Assembly: GCA_008364785.1 (NCBI GenBank) | Contig: VTTJ01000005.1 | Coordinates: 248,001-312,000, forward strand | DNA length: 64,000 nucleotides | Direction of reading: 5' to 3' | Source of the DNA: Bacillus sp. BGMRC 2118 | GTDB taxonomy: Bacteria > Bacillota > Bacilli > Bacillales > SA4 | Shown here: positions 17,213 through 25,312 of the stretch, in pieces | Numbering within the stretch: position 1 is the stretch's first letter | Layout: each line of letters begins with the position of its first letter | Notes under the pieces: generated by a model | The model's input: only the letters and a program-made list of their open reading frames with translations | Told to the model about the DNA's origin: nothing | Databases searched by the model: none | Position numbers and translations under genes: made by a program

Positions 17213-17353
17213 TTTTGTTTTGCATAGAAACCCCCAAAGTTGGATTTTCACCTTAGTATTTAGAGTTGCTCTTTTTTATCCAACCTTAAATTAACCCTAA
17301 AACTCGTTGTACACCCAGAATAATTGTACTAAAAGCAACAATGTTTTAGAAAA
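17213..17353 (+). repeat. Dispersed repeat, copy C (internal deletion)
   Basis: Carries GGATTTTCACCTTAGTATTTAG joined directly to GAGTTGCTCTTTTTTATCC, so the segment TTACT...ACATAAAGA is missing. The right half is intact: TTGTACACCCAGAATAATTG, TACTAAAAGCAAC, GTTTTAGAAAA. Located between two converging genes. Confidence 0.8.
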
Positions 17354-17360
17354 TAAAAAA

Positions 17361-17392
17361 AGGACTCTCAAAGAGTATGAGAGTCCTTTTAG
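17361..17392. terminator. Bidirectional terminator between the DUF7147 gene and ylbG
   Basis: Nine-base-pair stem AGGACTCTC/GAGAGTCCT, 9-base loop, A-run left and TTTT right. It touches the ylbG stop codon. Confidence 0.85.
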
Positions 17393-17667
17393 ATTCCTAC
17401 CTTGTAATCATATTCCTTCGCCTTATCTGGTCTTGAATTTTCATACTCTGTTTTAATAAAAGGTTTATATGACGGTTCAACAGATTTCACAAATGGTAAC
17501 GCTGACAACTTTTTCATCATTTGTTCTGTTTCCTCCATATTACAATATAAAACACAGTATTTTAATCGTTTAGATACATAATGTATGTTTCCAAAACGAC
17601 GTAGGTTTTTCACTTGCTTTAAATGGTGCAACCAAACAACTATTCCTTGACGCTGTTCAAACATCAT
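17389..17667 (-). CDS. ylbG: YlbG family protein (DUF2129)
   Basis: A 92-residue basic protein beginning [18 protein letters not shown], followed by [21 protein letters not shown] and [14 protein letters not shown]; the DUF2129 fold is a small ferredoxin-like domain of unknown function restricted to Firmicutes. AAAAGGGGAAGTA precedes two adjacent ATG codons (17667, 17664), so either may be used; an ATG further up is unlikely. In B. subtilis ylbG adjoins ylbF. Confidence 0.85.
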   Translation of the reverse strand: MMFEQRQGIVVWLHHLKQVKNLRRFGNIHYVSKRLKYCVLYCNMEETEQMMKKLSALPFVKSVEPSYKPFIKTEYENSRPDKAKEYDYKVGI

Positions 17668-17976
17668 TACTTCCCCTTTTGGCTTCATCTATTTTATTCA
17701 TTCTATCAACTTCTTACGTTATGGCTGTATTAGGATTGATTGATTTTCTTACAAGGCGGTTACCACGTTAAACTCAAGATTTCTCGGCTTTTTTTATCCA
17801 AGAAATGAATCGTTACTCTCTATTTGAGCAATTAACCATTCTTTGATGTATCAAAAAAATGTTTACGAAATGAGCCTACAATACTTAGTATGATGTTTTA
17901 TATATGCCTTTAACAGATAGTCTACATGAAGTATGTATTGCAAGCAATAATAAACGTAAACGAAAAAGGAGAATGT

Positions 17977-18306
17977 ATGATGAACCTAGATGATATTTGG
18001 GTTAAATTCCTTCATGAATTGTCCTCCATTCAACAGTATCACTCCGTAAAGAAACAAGTATACTCAGGATTTCCTTTTCTCTATATTGTTGTGAGCCATG
18101 AAGCAAGTTTAATACAAGAAGACATTGATGCAACGATTCAAAAAGCTGCTGCACGTTCTATGAAAGGGAAAAGACTTCATTCTGAAACGACCTTTGTGAG
18201 ACAAGAACAATATTTATTTGTATACAGACATCGATTTTATGTACCACAAGAGAAAATGTTTTGCTGTGGGAACTTATGTGTGAATTGTGTAAGGTTAAGA
18301 ACTTAA
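17977..18306 (+). CDS. Unknown 109-residue protein with C-terminal cysteine cluster
   Basis: Not recognised as a named family. The protein begins MMNLDDIWVKFLHELSS after AAAAGGAGAATGT (ATG 17977 or 17980). It has a helical N-terminus, a middle with many charged residues, and ends FCCGNLCVNCVRLRT. The CC-x3-C-x2-C cluster resembles the CCGxxCxNC motif of small oxidoreductase-like and Fe-S or zinc-binding domains. It sits between ylbG and ricF on the opposite strand. RicF also carries clustered cysteines and binds an iron-sulfur cluster in B. subtilis, so a link is possible but unproven. Confidence 0.6.
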   Translation: MMNLDDIWVKFLHELSSIQQYHSVKKQVYSGFPFLYIVVSHEASLIQEDIDATIQKAAARSMKGKRLHSETTFVRQEQYLFVYRHRFYVPQEKMFCCGNLCVNCVRLRT

Positions 18307-18342
18307 AAGCTTGTGTTATTACTTTGTTATAATGGCATTAAA

Positions 18343-18373
18343 AATAACCATAAGCATGATGCCCATGGTTATT
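18343..18373. terminator. Bidirectional terminator between the Cys-rich gene and ricF
   Basis: Nine-base-pair stem AATAACCAT/ATGGTTATT with a 13-base loop; minus-strand read-out ends in TTTTTA after the ricF stop codon, which overlaps the stem. Confidence 0.7.
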
Positions 18374-18815
18374 TACAACCGCAGCTTCCTCCAGAACCGC
18401 ATCCTCCCGTACTGCAGGAAGACATGGAATCAAAGAATGGATTGCCTGTTGGAACTTTTATATATTCCGACACTGCCTTTCCAATTAACACACTAATCTC
18501 ATCTAACAGCTCTTGTAATTCCTTTTCTGCCTTTTTAAAGTTAGCGATGACTGGGTGCAAGTCAACATCTCTCTTCACATATCTAGTTTCCATGTTTACT
18601 TCTTTATAATCAGGATGATATTTCCCAAATCGTTGAACCTCTTCATAACGCTCTTTTATATGAACAAATCTCTTAATAAGATTTTGTGCCTCTTGATTGG
18701 AATGAAGTAAATGATATGCAGCTCGATATTGCTCTGCAACATCTGAATGAATAACCATGCGAGCTAACAACTCCGCTTCCTCTAGCAGCTCGACTCTTTC
18801 TAAGGTTGCTAACAA
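18369..18815 (-). CDS. ricF: RicF (YlbF), RNA-processing regulator of the Ric complex
   Basis: A 148-residue helical protein. With RicA (YmcA) and RicT (YaaT) it forms a complex that assists RNase Y-dependent mRNA maturation and is needed for competence, sporulation and biofilm formation. The core QRFGKYHPDYKE and AVSEYIKVPTGNPFFD is family-typical, and the tail CSTGGCGSGGSCGCK supplies cysteines for the [4Fe-4S] site known in this complex. The start is a TTG at 18815 placed 8 bases after AAAGGAGG; the nearest ATG, 26 codons upstream, would put this ribosome site inside the gene. Start choice is confident. Confidence 0.9.
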   Translation of the reverse strand: MLATLERVELLEEAELLARMVIHSDVAEQYRAAYHLLHSNQEAQNLIKRFVHIKERYEEVQRFGKYHPDYKEVNMETRYVKRDVDLHPVIANFKKAEKELQELLDEISVLIGKAVSEYIKVPTGNPFFDSMSSCSTGGCGSGGSCGCK

Positions 18816-19004
18816 ATCACAACACCTCCTTTTACTATCATACCATGAATAAGTATTGATACAAAACGAATATACTTGGAAATGATACTCCAAAAAATCA
18901 TCGTTATAGAATCAGTACCTTCCAACTCTTTTATCTAGTGTTTAATAATTGAAACTAGTAATTATTATTATTTTTTAATTTATAATCCTAATTTCGATAA
19001 TAAA

Positions 19005-19025
19005 AAGTCTGACTTAATCAGACTT
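19005..19025 (-). terminator. Terminator of the lipoprotein gene at 19024
   Basis: Stem AAGTCTGA/TCAGACTT with a 5-base loop overlapping the stop codon; minus-strand read-out is TTTTTATTA. Confidence 0.75.
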
Positions 19026-19449
19026 AGGGAATCACCACTTCCATTTCTTTTTGTATATCATAACTTGATCCATCATTTTGAACTAATTCTAGCTTCAATT
19101 GATGTTTACCAGAGGGCAATCCCTTAAGTATAAAAGCAGCTTGATGAATTTCATCAACTTGTCTTCCATTCAGGTAAACCTTCAAGTATCCTTCATTTAG
19201 TTTAGGTTGTTTGGAATCTTTAGAGCTAAAAGTAAACCCATTCACAACTACTTCAACATAAATATCTTTATTCTTCACGTTATGTCGGACGGTAACATCT
19301 TGGTCATTAATACGTTGACTAGTTTTCTCCGTTTTCATTACTTCAATAGCTGCAGTGTTCGTAGTTTGTGCTTCAGGAGCTTTAGGATCATCAGGTCCAC
19401 TACAAGCTGTAACTAAAGCCAAACACGTTAATGTAAAAATGTATCTCAT
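19024..19449 (-). CDS. Unknown lipoprotein with a beta-sandwich-like domain
   Basis: A 141-residue protein with a signal peptide ending in LVTAC, a lipobox, so Cys16 is the likely lipidated residue. After a Pro/Thr-rich linker (residues 20-45) comes a domain rich in short beta strands, e.g. VYLNGRQVDEI and LKGLPSGKHQLKLELVQNDGS; the phrase GKHQLKLELVQNDG resembles immunoglobulin-like accessory domains in bacterial surface proteins. The site AGAGGTGAGGCTTTC lies upstream. I do not recall a counterpart at this place in B. subtilis. Function unknown. Confidence 0.7.
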   Translation of the reverse strand: MRYIFTLTCLALVTACSGPDDPKAPEAQTTNTAAIEVMKTEKTSQRINDQDVTVRHNVKNKDIYVEVVVNGFTFSSKDSKQPKLNEGYLKVYLNGRQVDEIHQAAFILKGLPSGKHQLKLELVQNDGSSYDIQKEMEVVIP

Positions 19450-19510
19450 GAAAGCCTCACCTCTTTTTTTAATTAGTGTTTGCTTAAGTCATGAAAAATA
19501 CACAAATAAA

Positions 19511-19533
19511 GTGGATGACTTAGCCTCATCCAC
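19511..19533 (-). terminator. Terminator of ylbD-ylbE
   Basis: Eight-base-pair stem GTGGATGA/TCATCCAC with a 7-base loop; the minus strand continues TTTATTTG. Confidence 0.75.
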
Positions 19534-19555
19534 TTGTCAGAAAGTATATACACTT

Positions 19556-19795
19556 TTAGTCATTTTCTCTCATCACTTGAAACATACTAATCATCATTTG
19601 AGCCATCTGCAGCTTTTGAGAGAAACTTGACACTTTGTGAGGAAGTGTTTTTCCAAGGTATTCTTTCGATGAGAGATCAAACTGTTGTAATACCGCAGGA
19701 TCTCTTGCTAACTTCCGATACCAATAAGGCTGTTCACGTAGATATCTTACGTAATCCGGATTTGCCCGAATGACTTCCATTATCTCTTTTCTCAT
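19556..19795 (-). CDS. ylbE: YlbE-like protein
   Basis: A 79-residue protein beginning MRKEIMEVIRANPDYVRYLREQ and containing PYWYRKLARDP, the YlbE-like family signature, plus a Met-rich C-terminal helix. Function unknown. It starts 5 bases after the ylbD stop with AAGGATTGATTTAG inside the end of ylbD, so the two are translated from one mRNA. Confidence 0.85.
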   Translation of the reverse strand: MRKEIMEVIRANPDYVRYLREQPYWYRKLARDPAVLQQFDLSSKEYLGKTLPHKVSSFSQKLQMAQMMISMFQVMREND

Positions 19796-19800
19796 CTAAA

Positions 19801-20184
19801 TCAATCCTTACTATAAAAAAAGGGATGATTCGATTGTTTTGGTTTATTTGATTCATCTGATCCCTTAAATTGACTAATGATTTGATGTATCGTTGAAAGT
19901 GCATCTCCAACCGAGGACATATGTTGTTCAACTTGCGCAAGGTCAATTCCCTTCACCGCAGTTAATATTGTGGACATAAAATCAGTTTTGCCTGTTGATT
20001 CCTTTTTCTCTTGAACATCCTTATACTGATTCCAGATTGGATCATCTTCACCTAATAAATACCAATCTTCAAACAATTCCTGCCATGTTTTCTTTTTACT
20101 TTTTACATCGTTGGCTAGCTTAGGGTGTCTTTTTACAAATTCTTTAAATTTCTGAATAGAAGGATGTACTGTTTTTTGACTCAT
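19801..20184 (-). CDS. ylbD: YlbD family spore coat-associated protein
   Basis: A 127-residue protein. It has an N-terminal helical region (VHPSIQKFKEFVKRHPKL), a conserved WQELFEDWYLLGEDDPIW segment near residue 45, and a glycine- and serine-poor, charged C-terminus ending HPFFYSKD. YlbD of B. subtilis has been reported as a coat protein made in the mother cell. Start at 20184 after GAGGTGAGATGC; an in-frame GTG three codons earlier overlaps the ribosome site. Operon with ylbE. Confidence 0.85.
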   Translation of the reverse strand: MSQKTVHPSIQKFKEFVKRHPKLANDVKSKKKTWQELFEDWYLLGEDDPIWNQYKDVQEKKESTGKTDFMSTILTAVKGIDLAQVEQHMSSVGDALSTIHQIISQFKGSDESNKPKQSNHPFFYSKD

Positions 20185-20394
20185 GCATCTCACCTCAATT
20201 TCAATACTACGTTATATATGCCTACACTATATTGTAGTTTTGAATCATGAGATGGTTCGCCCATTTTCTTCGTAAATCCTTTTCATCAAAGTCGTATATT
20301 GCTATGATAGTATAATAATATAACATCATACAGCAATTTTTGCGTGTGACATGTGAGATTGTTAATTACTTCGTTATAGAAAGGAAACAGACAA

Positions 20395-20904
20395 ATGGTA
20401 CATATAAATACACAAATTCAAGAACAGGTAAATCAATATTTGCAAAATGCTACTGAAAAGGATCAAGAAATACTCGAATTCGTATTAGAAGGTTTAATGA
20501 ATAAACAAAAGGAAGTAAACCGTTCATACTTAGGTGGATTACTTCATGAGACTAGTTACTTCAATGAAGAACAACTAACTTATCATATGACGATTCCAAA
20601 CAGTTCACTTATACAAAACGCACTAAACATTGCTCATGGAGGCATTACTGCGACATTGTTGGATTCTGCAATGGGAACGTTAGCTTATCATATATTGCCT
20701 AGTCATTTGGCTGCTGTTACGACAGAAATAAAAATTAATTATGTTGCTCCTGGAATTGGAAAAACATTAACGTGTGATGCCTCAATCATTCATAAAGGTT
20801 CAAAGATTATCGTATGTGAAGGAAAAGTGTTCAGAGATGACGGAAAGTTAGTTGCTCATTCTACAGCTAGCTTCTTCATTATTCCGCGTGTTACACAAGA
20901 CTAA
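20395..20904 (+). CDS. PaaI family thioesterase (hotdog fold)
   Basis: A 169-residue acyl-CoA thioesterase-like protein. The hotdog signature is NIAHGGITATLLDSAMGTLAY (about residues 78-98), with HGG and the following Asp as the likely active site, and TEIKINYVAPGIGKTL after it. The start ATG follows AGAAAGGAAACAGACAA. The natural thioester is unknown. Its stop overlaps the start of the next gene by one base. Confidence 0.85.
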   Translation: MVHINTQIQEQVNQYLQNATEKDQEILEFVLEGLMNKQKEVNRSYLGGLLHETSYFNEEQLTYHMTIPNSSLIQNALNIAHGGITATLLDSAMGTLAYHILPSHLAAVTTEIKINYVAPGIGKTLTCDASIIHKGSKIIVCEGKVFRDDGKLVAHSTASFFIIPRVTQD

Positions 20905-21254
20905 TGGTTACAGCAGTTGTAATTCCCATTCTCTTTTTTTATTTTTTTTACATCACCGTAAAAGAACGCAAAAAGAAAATACATCAGTGGAGAAAGTATG
21001 GAGAAGTCAGGGAAGAAAGTATACTACAGGGTAAGATCATCCAAGTTCACAAAGCGACAGAGCGTTTCATAGGAAATTATTATATTTCCAAAATATCCTT
21101 ACTAATCCTAACGGATAAAGGAACAAGGAAAGCGATTATCCAAAGCCCTATTACAGTTGATTGGCAAGAACCCGACTTTACTAACGAAACATCCATCACC
21201 TGTTATGGACAATGGAACGATCATAACTTTTATTTTCAACGGTATAAATATTAA
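20904..21254 (+). CDS. Small membrane-anchored protein of unknown function
   Basis: A 116-residue protein with one N-terminal membrane helix (residues 4-21) followed by a strongly basic stretch VKERKKKIHQWRKYG, then a soluble domain of alternating strands (GKIIQVHKATERF, LLILTDKGTRKAIIQSP). Orientation by the positive-inside rule puts the domain in the cytoplasm. The ATG overlaps the thioesterase stop (TAATG), so they are translationally coupled. I do not recognise the family. Confidence 0.65.
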   Translation: MVTAVVIPILFFYFFYITVKERKKKIHQWRKYGEVREESILQGKIIQVHKATERFIGNYYISKISLLILTDKGTRKAIIQSPITVDWQEPDFTNETSITCYGQWNDHNFYFQRYKY

Positions 21255-21257
21255 AAA

Positions 21258-21306
21258 GACTAAGCCATCACCAAGTCCCTGAACGCAGGTGGTGGCTTAG
21301 TCTTTC
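21258..21306. terminator. Terminator after the thioesterase operon, possibly also for the CAP gene
   Basis: A 15-bp stem GACTAAGCCATCACC/GGTGGTGGCTTAGTC with one T-G pair and a 15-base loop, flanked by A-run and T-run. Confidence 0.8.
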
Positions 21307-21351
21307 AGTAGTTTCTTATTAGTTGAACAAAACTAAGGTAGTAGAAATTCC

Positions 21352-22440
21352 TCAGTCTTGTTCAAGATCTATTTCCCATGTATTAATAAAATTTTGAGTA
21401 TAGTATTTCTCATATACACCTACACCTAGATGAGTAAATTCGTTATTTAACAATGTCTCCCGGTGTCCCTTACTATTCAGCCAACCTTCTACTGCTGCAA
21501 TACCATCTACATATTTAGCTGCAATATTCTCTCCTGCTAATTGGTATTTTATTTTTCCATTCTGTAATCGGTCAGCAAGCCCTCCTTTTGTAGGTGAGTC
21601 ATGTGAGAAATATTGATTTTCCTTCATATCTTTACTATGTAAAAAAGCTACTTTAGACGTCTCTTCATGCCAAATGACCGGTTTTATTTCATATCGTTTA
21701 CGAATCATGTTCGTAATATCTAAAATTTGCTGTGAATTTCCTTTCTCAACTAAAGCCCACTCTTCTTGTGAAAGTTCCCTGGCAGAAATAAGTTCGCCTC
21801 TGTATACGAGTTCATAAGGACGTTGTTTTACTAATGTTTCACTATCTAAATATCGTATGCTTGATAATTCATTTGTGAATTGATCAATATACAGTTGTGC
21901 CCATACATCACCAAATTGAACAAGAGGTCTCGCCTTTTTTTCTTCTTCAGATAGCTCGAATCGGTAAGTATTATCATTCACTTTTAATCGGTGTGTTGTC
22001 TGTATTTCAACCTTATTCGTAATTTCATCGTAGGGTTGTCCTATATAGAATGGATCTAGATTTACGTCCTTTCCTACTGCATATATGGAGACCACTTTAT
22101 TTTGTAAGACCCCTACTTGTACATAAGCATTATCATTAAGCATATAAACCCACCATACATAATCGTAGGATGAAGGGTCAATACGGAACGGATTTCCCCA
22201 TCTTTGTTTTACTTGATCGCCAGATTGTCCTATGAACGTATGCATCCCTTTGTAGACAGGAGTGTTTATTGAATGACTATTTCCTTGAAAGCTTATATGA
22301 TTTGTTTCTAAATTCACTTCATTTTCAGCTGTTCTTAACATCTTTGCATCTTCGCTCTTATTAGCAATCTCTAATTGAGAGTAGAGAGTTGTGAATGATA
22401 TAACTAGTAATGATAGGAAAAAAAATAGATTTCTCTTCAT
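21352..22440 (-). CDS. ylbC: CAP (SCP/PR1) domain secreted protein YlbC
   Basis: A 362-residue exported protein. Signal peptide or anchor helix at residues 3-20; a CAP-associated N-terminal domain (about 55-200, with GQSGDQVKQRWGNPFRI and GQPYDEITNKV); and a C-terminal CAP domain (about 235-355) with LHSKDMKENQYFSHDSP, LAGENIAAKY and the HRETLLNNEFTHLGVGVY signature. Such proteins are common in spore formers; function unknown. Start at 22440 follows AGGAGGGTTTGATC; a TTG two codons upstream is also in frame. Confidence 0.9.
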   Translation of the reverse strand: MKRNLFFFLSLLVISFTTLYSQLEIANKSEDAKMLRTAENEVNLETNHISFQGNSHSINTPVYKGMHTFIGQSGDQVKQRWGNPFRIDPSSYDYVWWVYMLNDNAYVQVGVLQNKVVSIYAVGKDVNLDPFYIGQPYDEITNKVEIQTTHRLKVNDNTYRFELSEEEKKARPLVQFGDVWAQLYIDQFTNELSSIRYLDSETLVKQRPYELVYRGELISARELSQEEWALVEKGNSQQILDITNMIRKRYEIKPVIWHEETSKVAFLHSKDMKENQYFSHDSPTKGGLADRLQNGKIKYQLAGENIAAKYVDGIAAVEGWLNSKGHRETLLNNEFTHLGVGVYEKYYTQNFINTWEIDLEQD

Positions 22441-22597
22441 GATCAAACCCTCCTTGAATACCTTCTTTCACAGTATATTTACGGAAGGGAAAAATATTCT
22501 TGAAAATATAACTCTTTTACTAGACTATCATTTAGAAGATTACTAGTTTTAATAGAACAATAGAAATTCTCTGGGACATTTTTAACAATTTAAATAA

Positions 22598-22620
22598 GCA
22601 CCCATATTGAAATGGGTGCC
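22598..22620 (-). terminator. Terminator of the CBS-domain gene
   Basis: Eight-base-pair stem GCACCCAT/ATGGGTGC, minus-strand continuation TTATTTA. Confidence 0.75.
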
Positions 22621-22626
22621 TACTAC

Positions 22627-23055
22627 TTAATGAGTATGATGGGACGACTCAGAAATGTCAGATAATGCCTCTCCAGCACTTTCATCTGACATTTGATTAA
22701 CTGCTAAATCTCCTAATGAAACAATCCCTACTAGTTGTCCGTTTTCCACAACTGGCAGTCGTCTAATTTGTTTTTCAGCCATTAATTGTGATGCTTCTTG
22801 TAATGTTGTATCTGAAGGAACTGTAACAAGGTTTGAACTCATGATATCAGTAAGCTCGTGCGACCCAGAACGCTTTTCTGCATACCCTCTAACAACTAAA
22901 TCACGGTCAGTAATCATCCCAATTAGCTTTTCGTTTTCAACGATTGGAATAGCACCAACATCTAAATCCTTCATTTTAACAGCTACTTCGTAAACATTAT
23001 CCAATGGAGTACAGTATTCAACGTCAGTTGACATTACGTCACGAACTGTTTGCAT
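22627..23055 (-). CDS. ylbB: CBS domain protein YlbB
   Basis: A 142-residue protein made of two CBS motifs in tandem (about residues 5-58 and 70-125), each with the typical IxxGMITDRDLVVRG or LVGIVSLGDLAV end, forming one Bateman domain that usually binds adenine nucleotides. A short His-rich tail ends SESSHHTH. Start at 23055 after GGGGAGGGTAACAAA; the in-frame extension of 32 codons upstream has no site. Matches ylbB of B. subtilis by order. Confidence 0.9.
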   Translation of the reverse strand: MQTVRDVMSTDVEYCTPLDNVYEVAVKMKDLDVGAIPIVENEKLIGMITDRDLVVRGYAEKRSGSHELTDIMSSNLVTVPSDTTLQEASQLMAEKQIRRLPVVENGQLVGIVSLGDLAVNQMSDESAGEALSDISESSHHTH

Positions 23056-23261
23056 TTTGTTACCCTCCCCTACTATTGTGAAAGCATAACCCTTTAATAA
23101 ATGAGTTATACTACGGTTTAGTATGAGCGTTTCATAACAAGAACTATTCACCTTAAAAAAATTTCATAAAATCGACATGTAAAATAAACACAATACATTG
23201 CATGTTGGCGATTTTAAAGCTATTATTAATTTTGGATAGTTTTAGAGGAGGGATACATACA

Positions 23262-23630
23262 ATGAAATTCGAAAATACAGGTATTGAAAATCAAGTTGTT
23301 GAATTATCGAGACTAGATGAAGTTATGGATGAATTAGGTTTTGTACGTGCAGGTCAATGGGATTATGAGCGTGTAACATACGACCATAAAATTGAAATTC
23401 TTGAAGCTAAAGAAGTGTACTACCTTCGTATTCAAGGTTATGCAATTGAAGGTGATATTGGTAGTCACCATGCAACAATTAAGCTTCTGACACCTTTATT
23501 AGGTAAGCATTATTATCCACATGGCGTTGAATATGGTGAAGGTGAAGATTTCCCAAAAACTGTATTAACTCGTAGTCAAGATCTTCTAAATAAAGCAAAA
23601 GAAGTATTGGCAGCTATCGCTCAACAATAA
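23262..23630 (+). CDS. YugN-like family protein
   Basis: A 122-residue soluble protein beginning MKFENTGIENQVVELSRLDEV, with GFVRAGQWDYERVTYDHK and GHHYYPHGVEY-like (here GKHYYPHGVEY) segments typical of the YugN family. Function unknown. Start at 23262 after AGAGGAGGGATACATACA. Ends at a very long terminator hairpin. In B. subtilis yugN is elsewhere on the chromosome, so the gene has a different neighbourhood here. Confidence 0.75.
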   Translation: MKFENTGIENQVVELSRLDEVMDELGFVRAGQWDYERVTYDHKIEILEAKEVYYLRIQGYAIEGDIGSHHATIKLLTPLLGKHYYPHGVEYGEGEDFPKTVLTRSQDLLNKAKEVLAAIAQQ

Positions 23631-23639
23631 ACTTAAAAT

Positions 23640-23685
23640 AAACGAAAGAAAACGCATGAAATGTTTCATGCGTTTTCTTTCGTTT
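23640..23685. terminator. Bidirectional terminator, 46-base perfect palindrome
   Basis: Stem of 22 bp (AAACGAAAGAAAACGCATGA... and its complement) with only TG between the arms. A-rich left and T-rich right arms let it stop both converging genes. It covers the last bases of the Asp23 gene. Confidence 0.85.
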
Positions 23686-24049
23686 ATACAACCTCTTGTG
23701 GTTTTACTTTAATTTGCTCTACTTTTACATGAACTGATTCTACTTCAATACCTGTCATTGCTTCAATCTCTGTTTTAACTGAGCGCTGAATGGCTTTACA
23801 CGTTTCCAATAAATCGTACCCATAATATAAAGCTACTCTCATCTCAATTGAAATCTCTTCTGCTTCACCTTTTTCAATTGAAATCCCCTTTTGCTTTCCT
23901 TTTTTATTAATAACTCGGATCATTTCATCTTTTATATCAGTAACTGTTCCTGCAACACCATCAATGTCTACAATTGAGAGCGATGCAATTAATGATACAA
24001 TTTGATCTGCAATGTGTATACTTCCATAGGGTAATACTTTGTTAAACAT
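23684..24049 (-). CDS. Asp23/Gls24 family envelope-stress protein
   Basis: A 121-residue protein with the Asp23 pattern: GSIHIADQIVSLIAS, VDIDGVAGTV, EISIEMRVALYYGYD and IEAMTGIEVESVHVKVEQI. Members such as YloU and YqhY lie on the cytoplasmic side and affect envelope stress or lipid synthesis. Start ATG preceded by GAGGGGGAATTTGA. Which Asp23 subgroup it belongs to cannot be told here. Confidence 0.85.
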   Translation of the reverse strand: MFNKVLPYGSIHIADQIVSLIASLSIVDIDGVAGTVTDIKDEMIRVINKKGKQKGISIEKGEAEEISIEMRVALYYGYDLLETCKAIQRSVKTEIEAMTGIEVESVHVKVEQIKVKPQEVV

Positions 24050-24217
24050 TCAAATTCCCCCTCATCATCTTTTACTCACCATAGTGTATGAATAAATGAT
24101 GATTTGGGCACTACTTTTTTCTCTGTTATCGTTTTACTGTAATTTTTTTATATTTCATACTATAATTTAGGTATAGAATACGGAATTTTTCATGTCCATA
24201 CTGGAAGGAGTAACAAT

Positions 24218-25279
24218 TTGTCTTTTTTACTTTCAAAGCGTTTTTTAATTATTTCAATTGTAATCGTGGCATTACTTTTTTTATTTTTTTATATCATGCC
24301 AATATCGGTACCGTTGATCATGGCAATCCTTACAGCATTATTGTTAGAACCAATTGTAACCTTCTCTCAAAGAAGGTTTAAAGTAACAAGAAATGTTTCG
24401 GTCATTATTGTTTTTATTGTATTTATGCTATTTGTGGGTATTAGCGGATACTTTCTAACAACAAAAGTTGTTGGAGAAGTGATTAATATCGCACAAAATG
24501 CTCCTAATTATATTAATGACGTAACACGTGCATGGTATCTCTTTGAGAATCGTCTAGAAGACATGGCTAAAGATCTTCCAAAAGAATTTGTACATGAGAT
24601 TACTCAACAAGTTCGGGATTTCCTTGAAAGTGCCAGAAAGAGCTTGACGAATTCTCTAAATATAGAAAATGTAAAAAATATTGTTACGGATATACCAAAT
24701 TATTTAATCAACCTTCTCGTTTATTTAATTGCCCTCTTTTTATTTATGATTGAGCTTCCTGCACTAAAGAAGCAAGCATTCTCACACATGTCTGAAAGAA
24801 CATCTGAGAAGGTACAATTTATGGCATCTAGATTATCCTTTGTTGTCTTTGGATTTTTAAAGGCTCAGTTTTTAGTCAGTGTTCTAATCTTTATGGCTGC
24901 GTTCCTGGGACTACTGTTAATTGTCTCTCCAGAAGTTGCAATTGTGATGGCCATTATTATATGGGTCATTGACGTAATACCTATTATAGGCTCCATTATT
25001 ATTATGGGACCTTGGGCACTGTTTCATTTTATTACAGGCGATGTTGCAACAGGAACCCACCTGGCCATTTTAGCAATTGTTCTGTTAACGATTAGGAGAA
25101 CGATTGAACCAAAAGTGATGGGAAGTCAGATTGGCCTCTCTCCGTTACCAACATTAATTACAATGTACCTAGGGTTGAAGATATTTGGAATATTAGGCTT
25201 CTTTATTGGTCCTATGCTATTAATTGCCTTCAATACAGCTCGAGAGGCTGGAATCATAAAACTGAATATCAAACTATAA
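24218..25279 (+). CDS. ytvI: AI-2E family transporter-like permease (YtvI type)
   Basis: A 353-residue polytopic protein with about eight helices: two hairpin-like segments at the N-terminus (10-75), a long soluble amphipathic loop (80-145), then helices from 150 on. The end IEPKVMGSQIGLSPLPTLI and LGLKIFGILGFFIGPM is the AI-2E exporter family signature. Closest recalled relative is YtvI, a sporulation membrane protein. TTG start after GGAAGGAGTAACAA. Orthology to ytvI rather than a paralogue is likely, not certain. Confidence 0.75.
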   Translation: MSFLLSKRFLIISIVIVALLFLFFYIMPISVPLIMAILTALLLEPIVTFSQRRFKVTRNVSVIIVFIVFMLFVGISGYFLTTKVVGEVINIAQNAPNYINDVTRAWYLFENRLEDMAKDLPKEFVHEITQQVRDFLESARKSLTNSLNIENVKNIVTDIPNYLINLLVYLIALFLFMIELPALKKQAFSHMSERTSEKVQFMASRLSFVVFGFLKAQFLVSVLIFMAAFLGLLLIVSPEVAIVMAIIIWVIDVIPIIGSIIIMGPWALFHFITGDVATGTHLAILAIVLLTIRRTIEPKVMGSQIGLSPLPTLITMYLGLKIFGILGFFIGPMLLIAFNTAREAGIIKLNIKL

Positions 25280-25282
25280 AGA

Positions 25283-25312
25283 AGACGACAAGTGAACCAA
25301 CTTGTCGTCTTT
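25283..25312. terminator. Terminator between ytvI-like gene and an acetyltransferase gene
   Basis: Eleven-base-pair stem AGACGACAAGT/ACTTGTCGTCT with a 6-base loop followed by TTTTAT. Confidence 0.85.
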
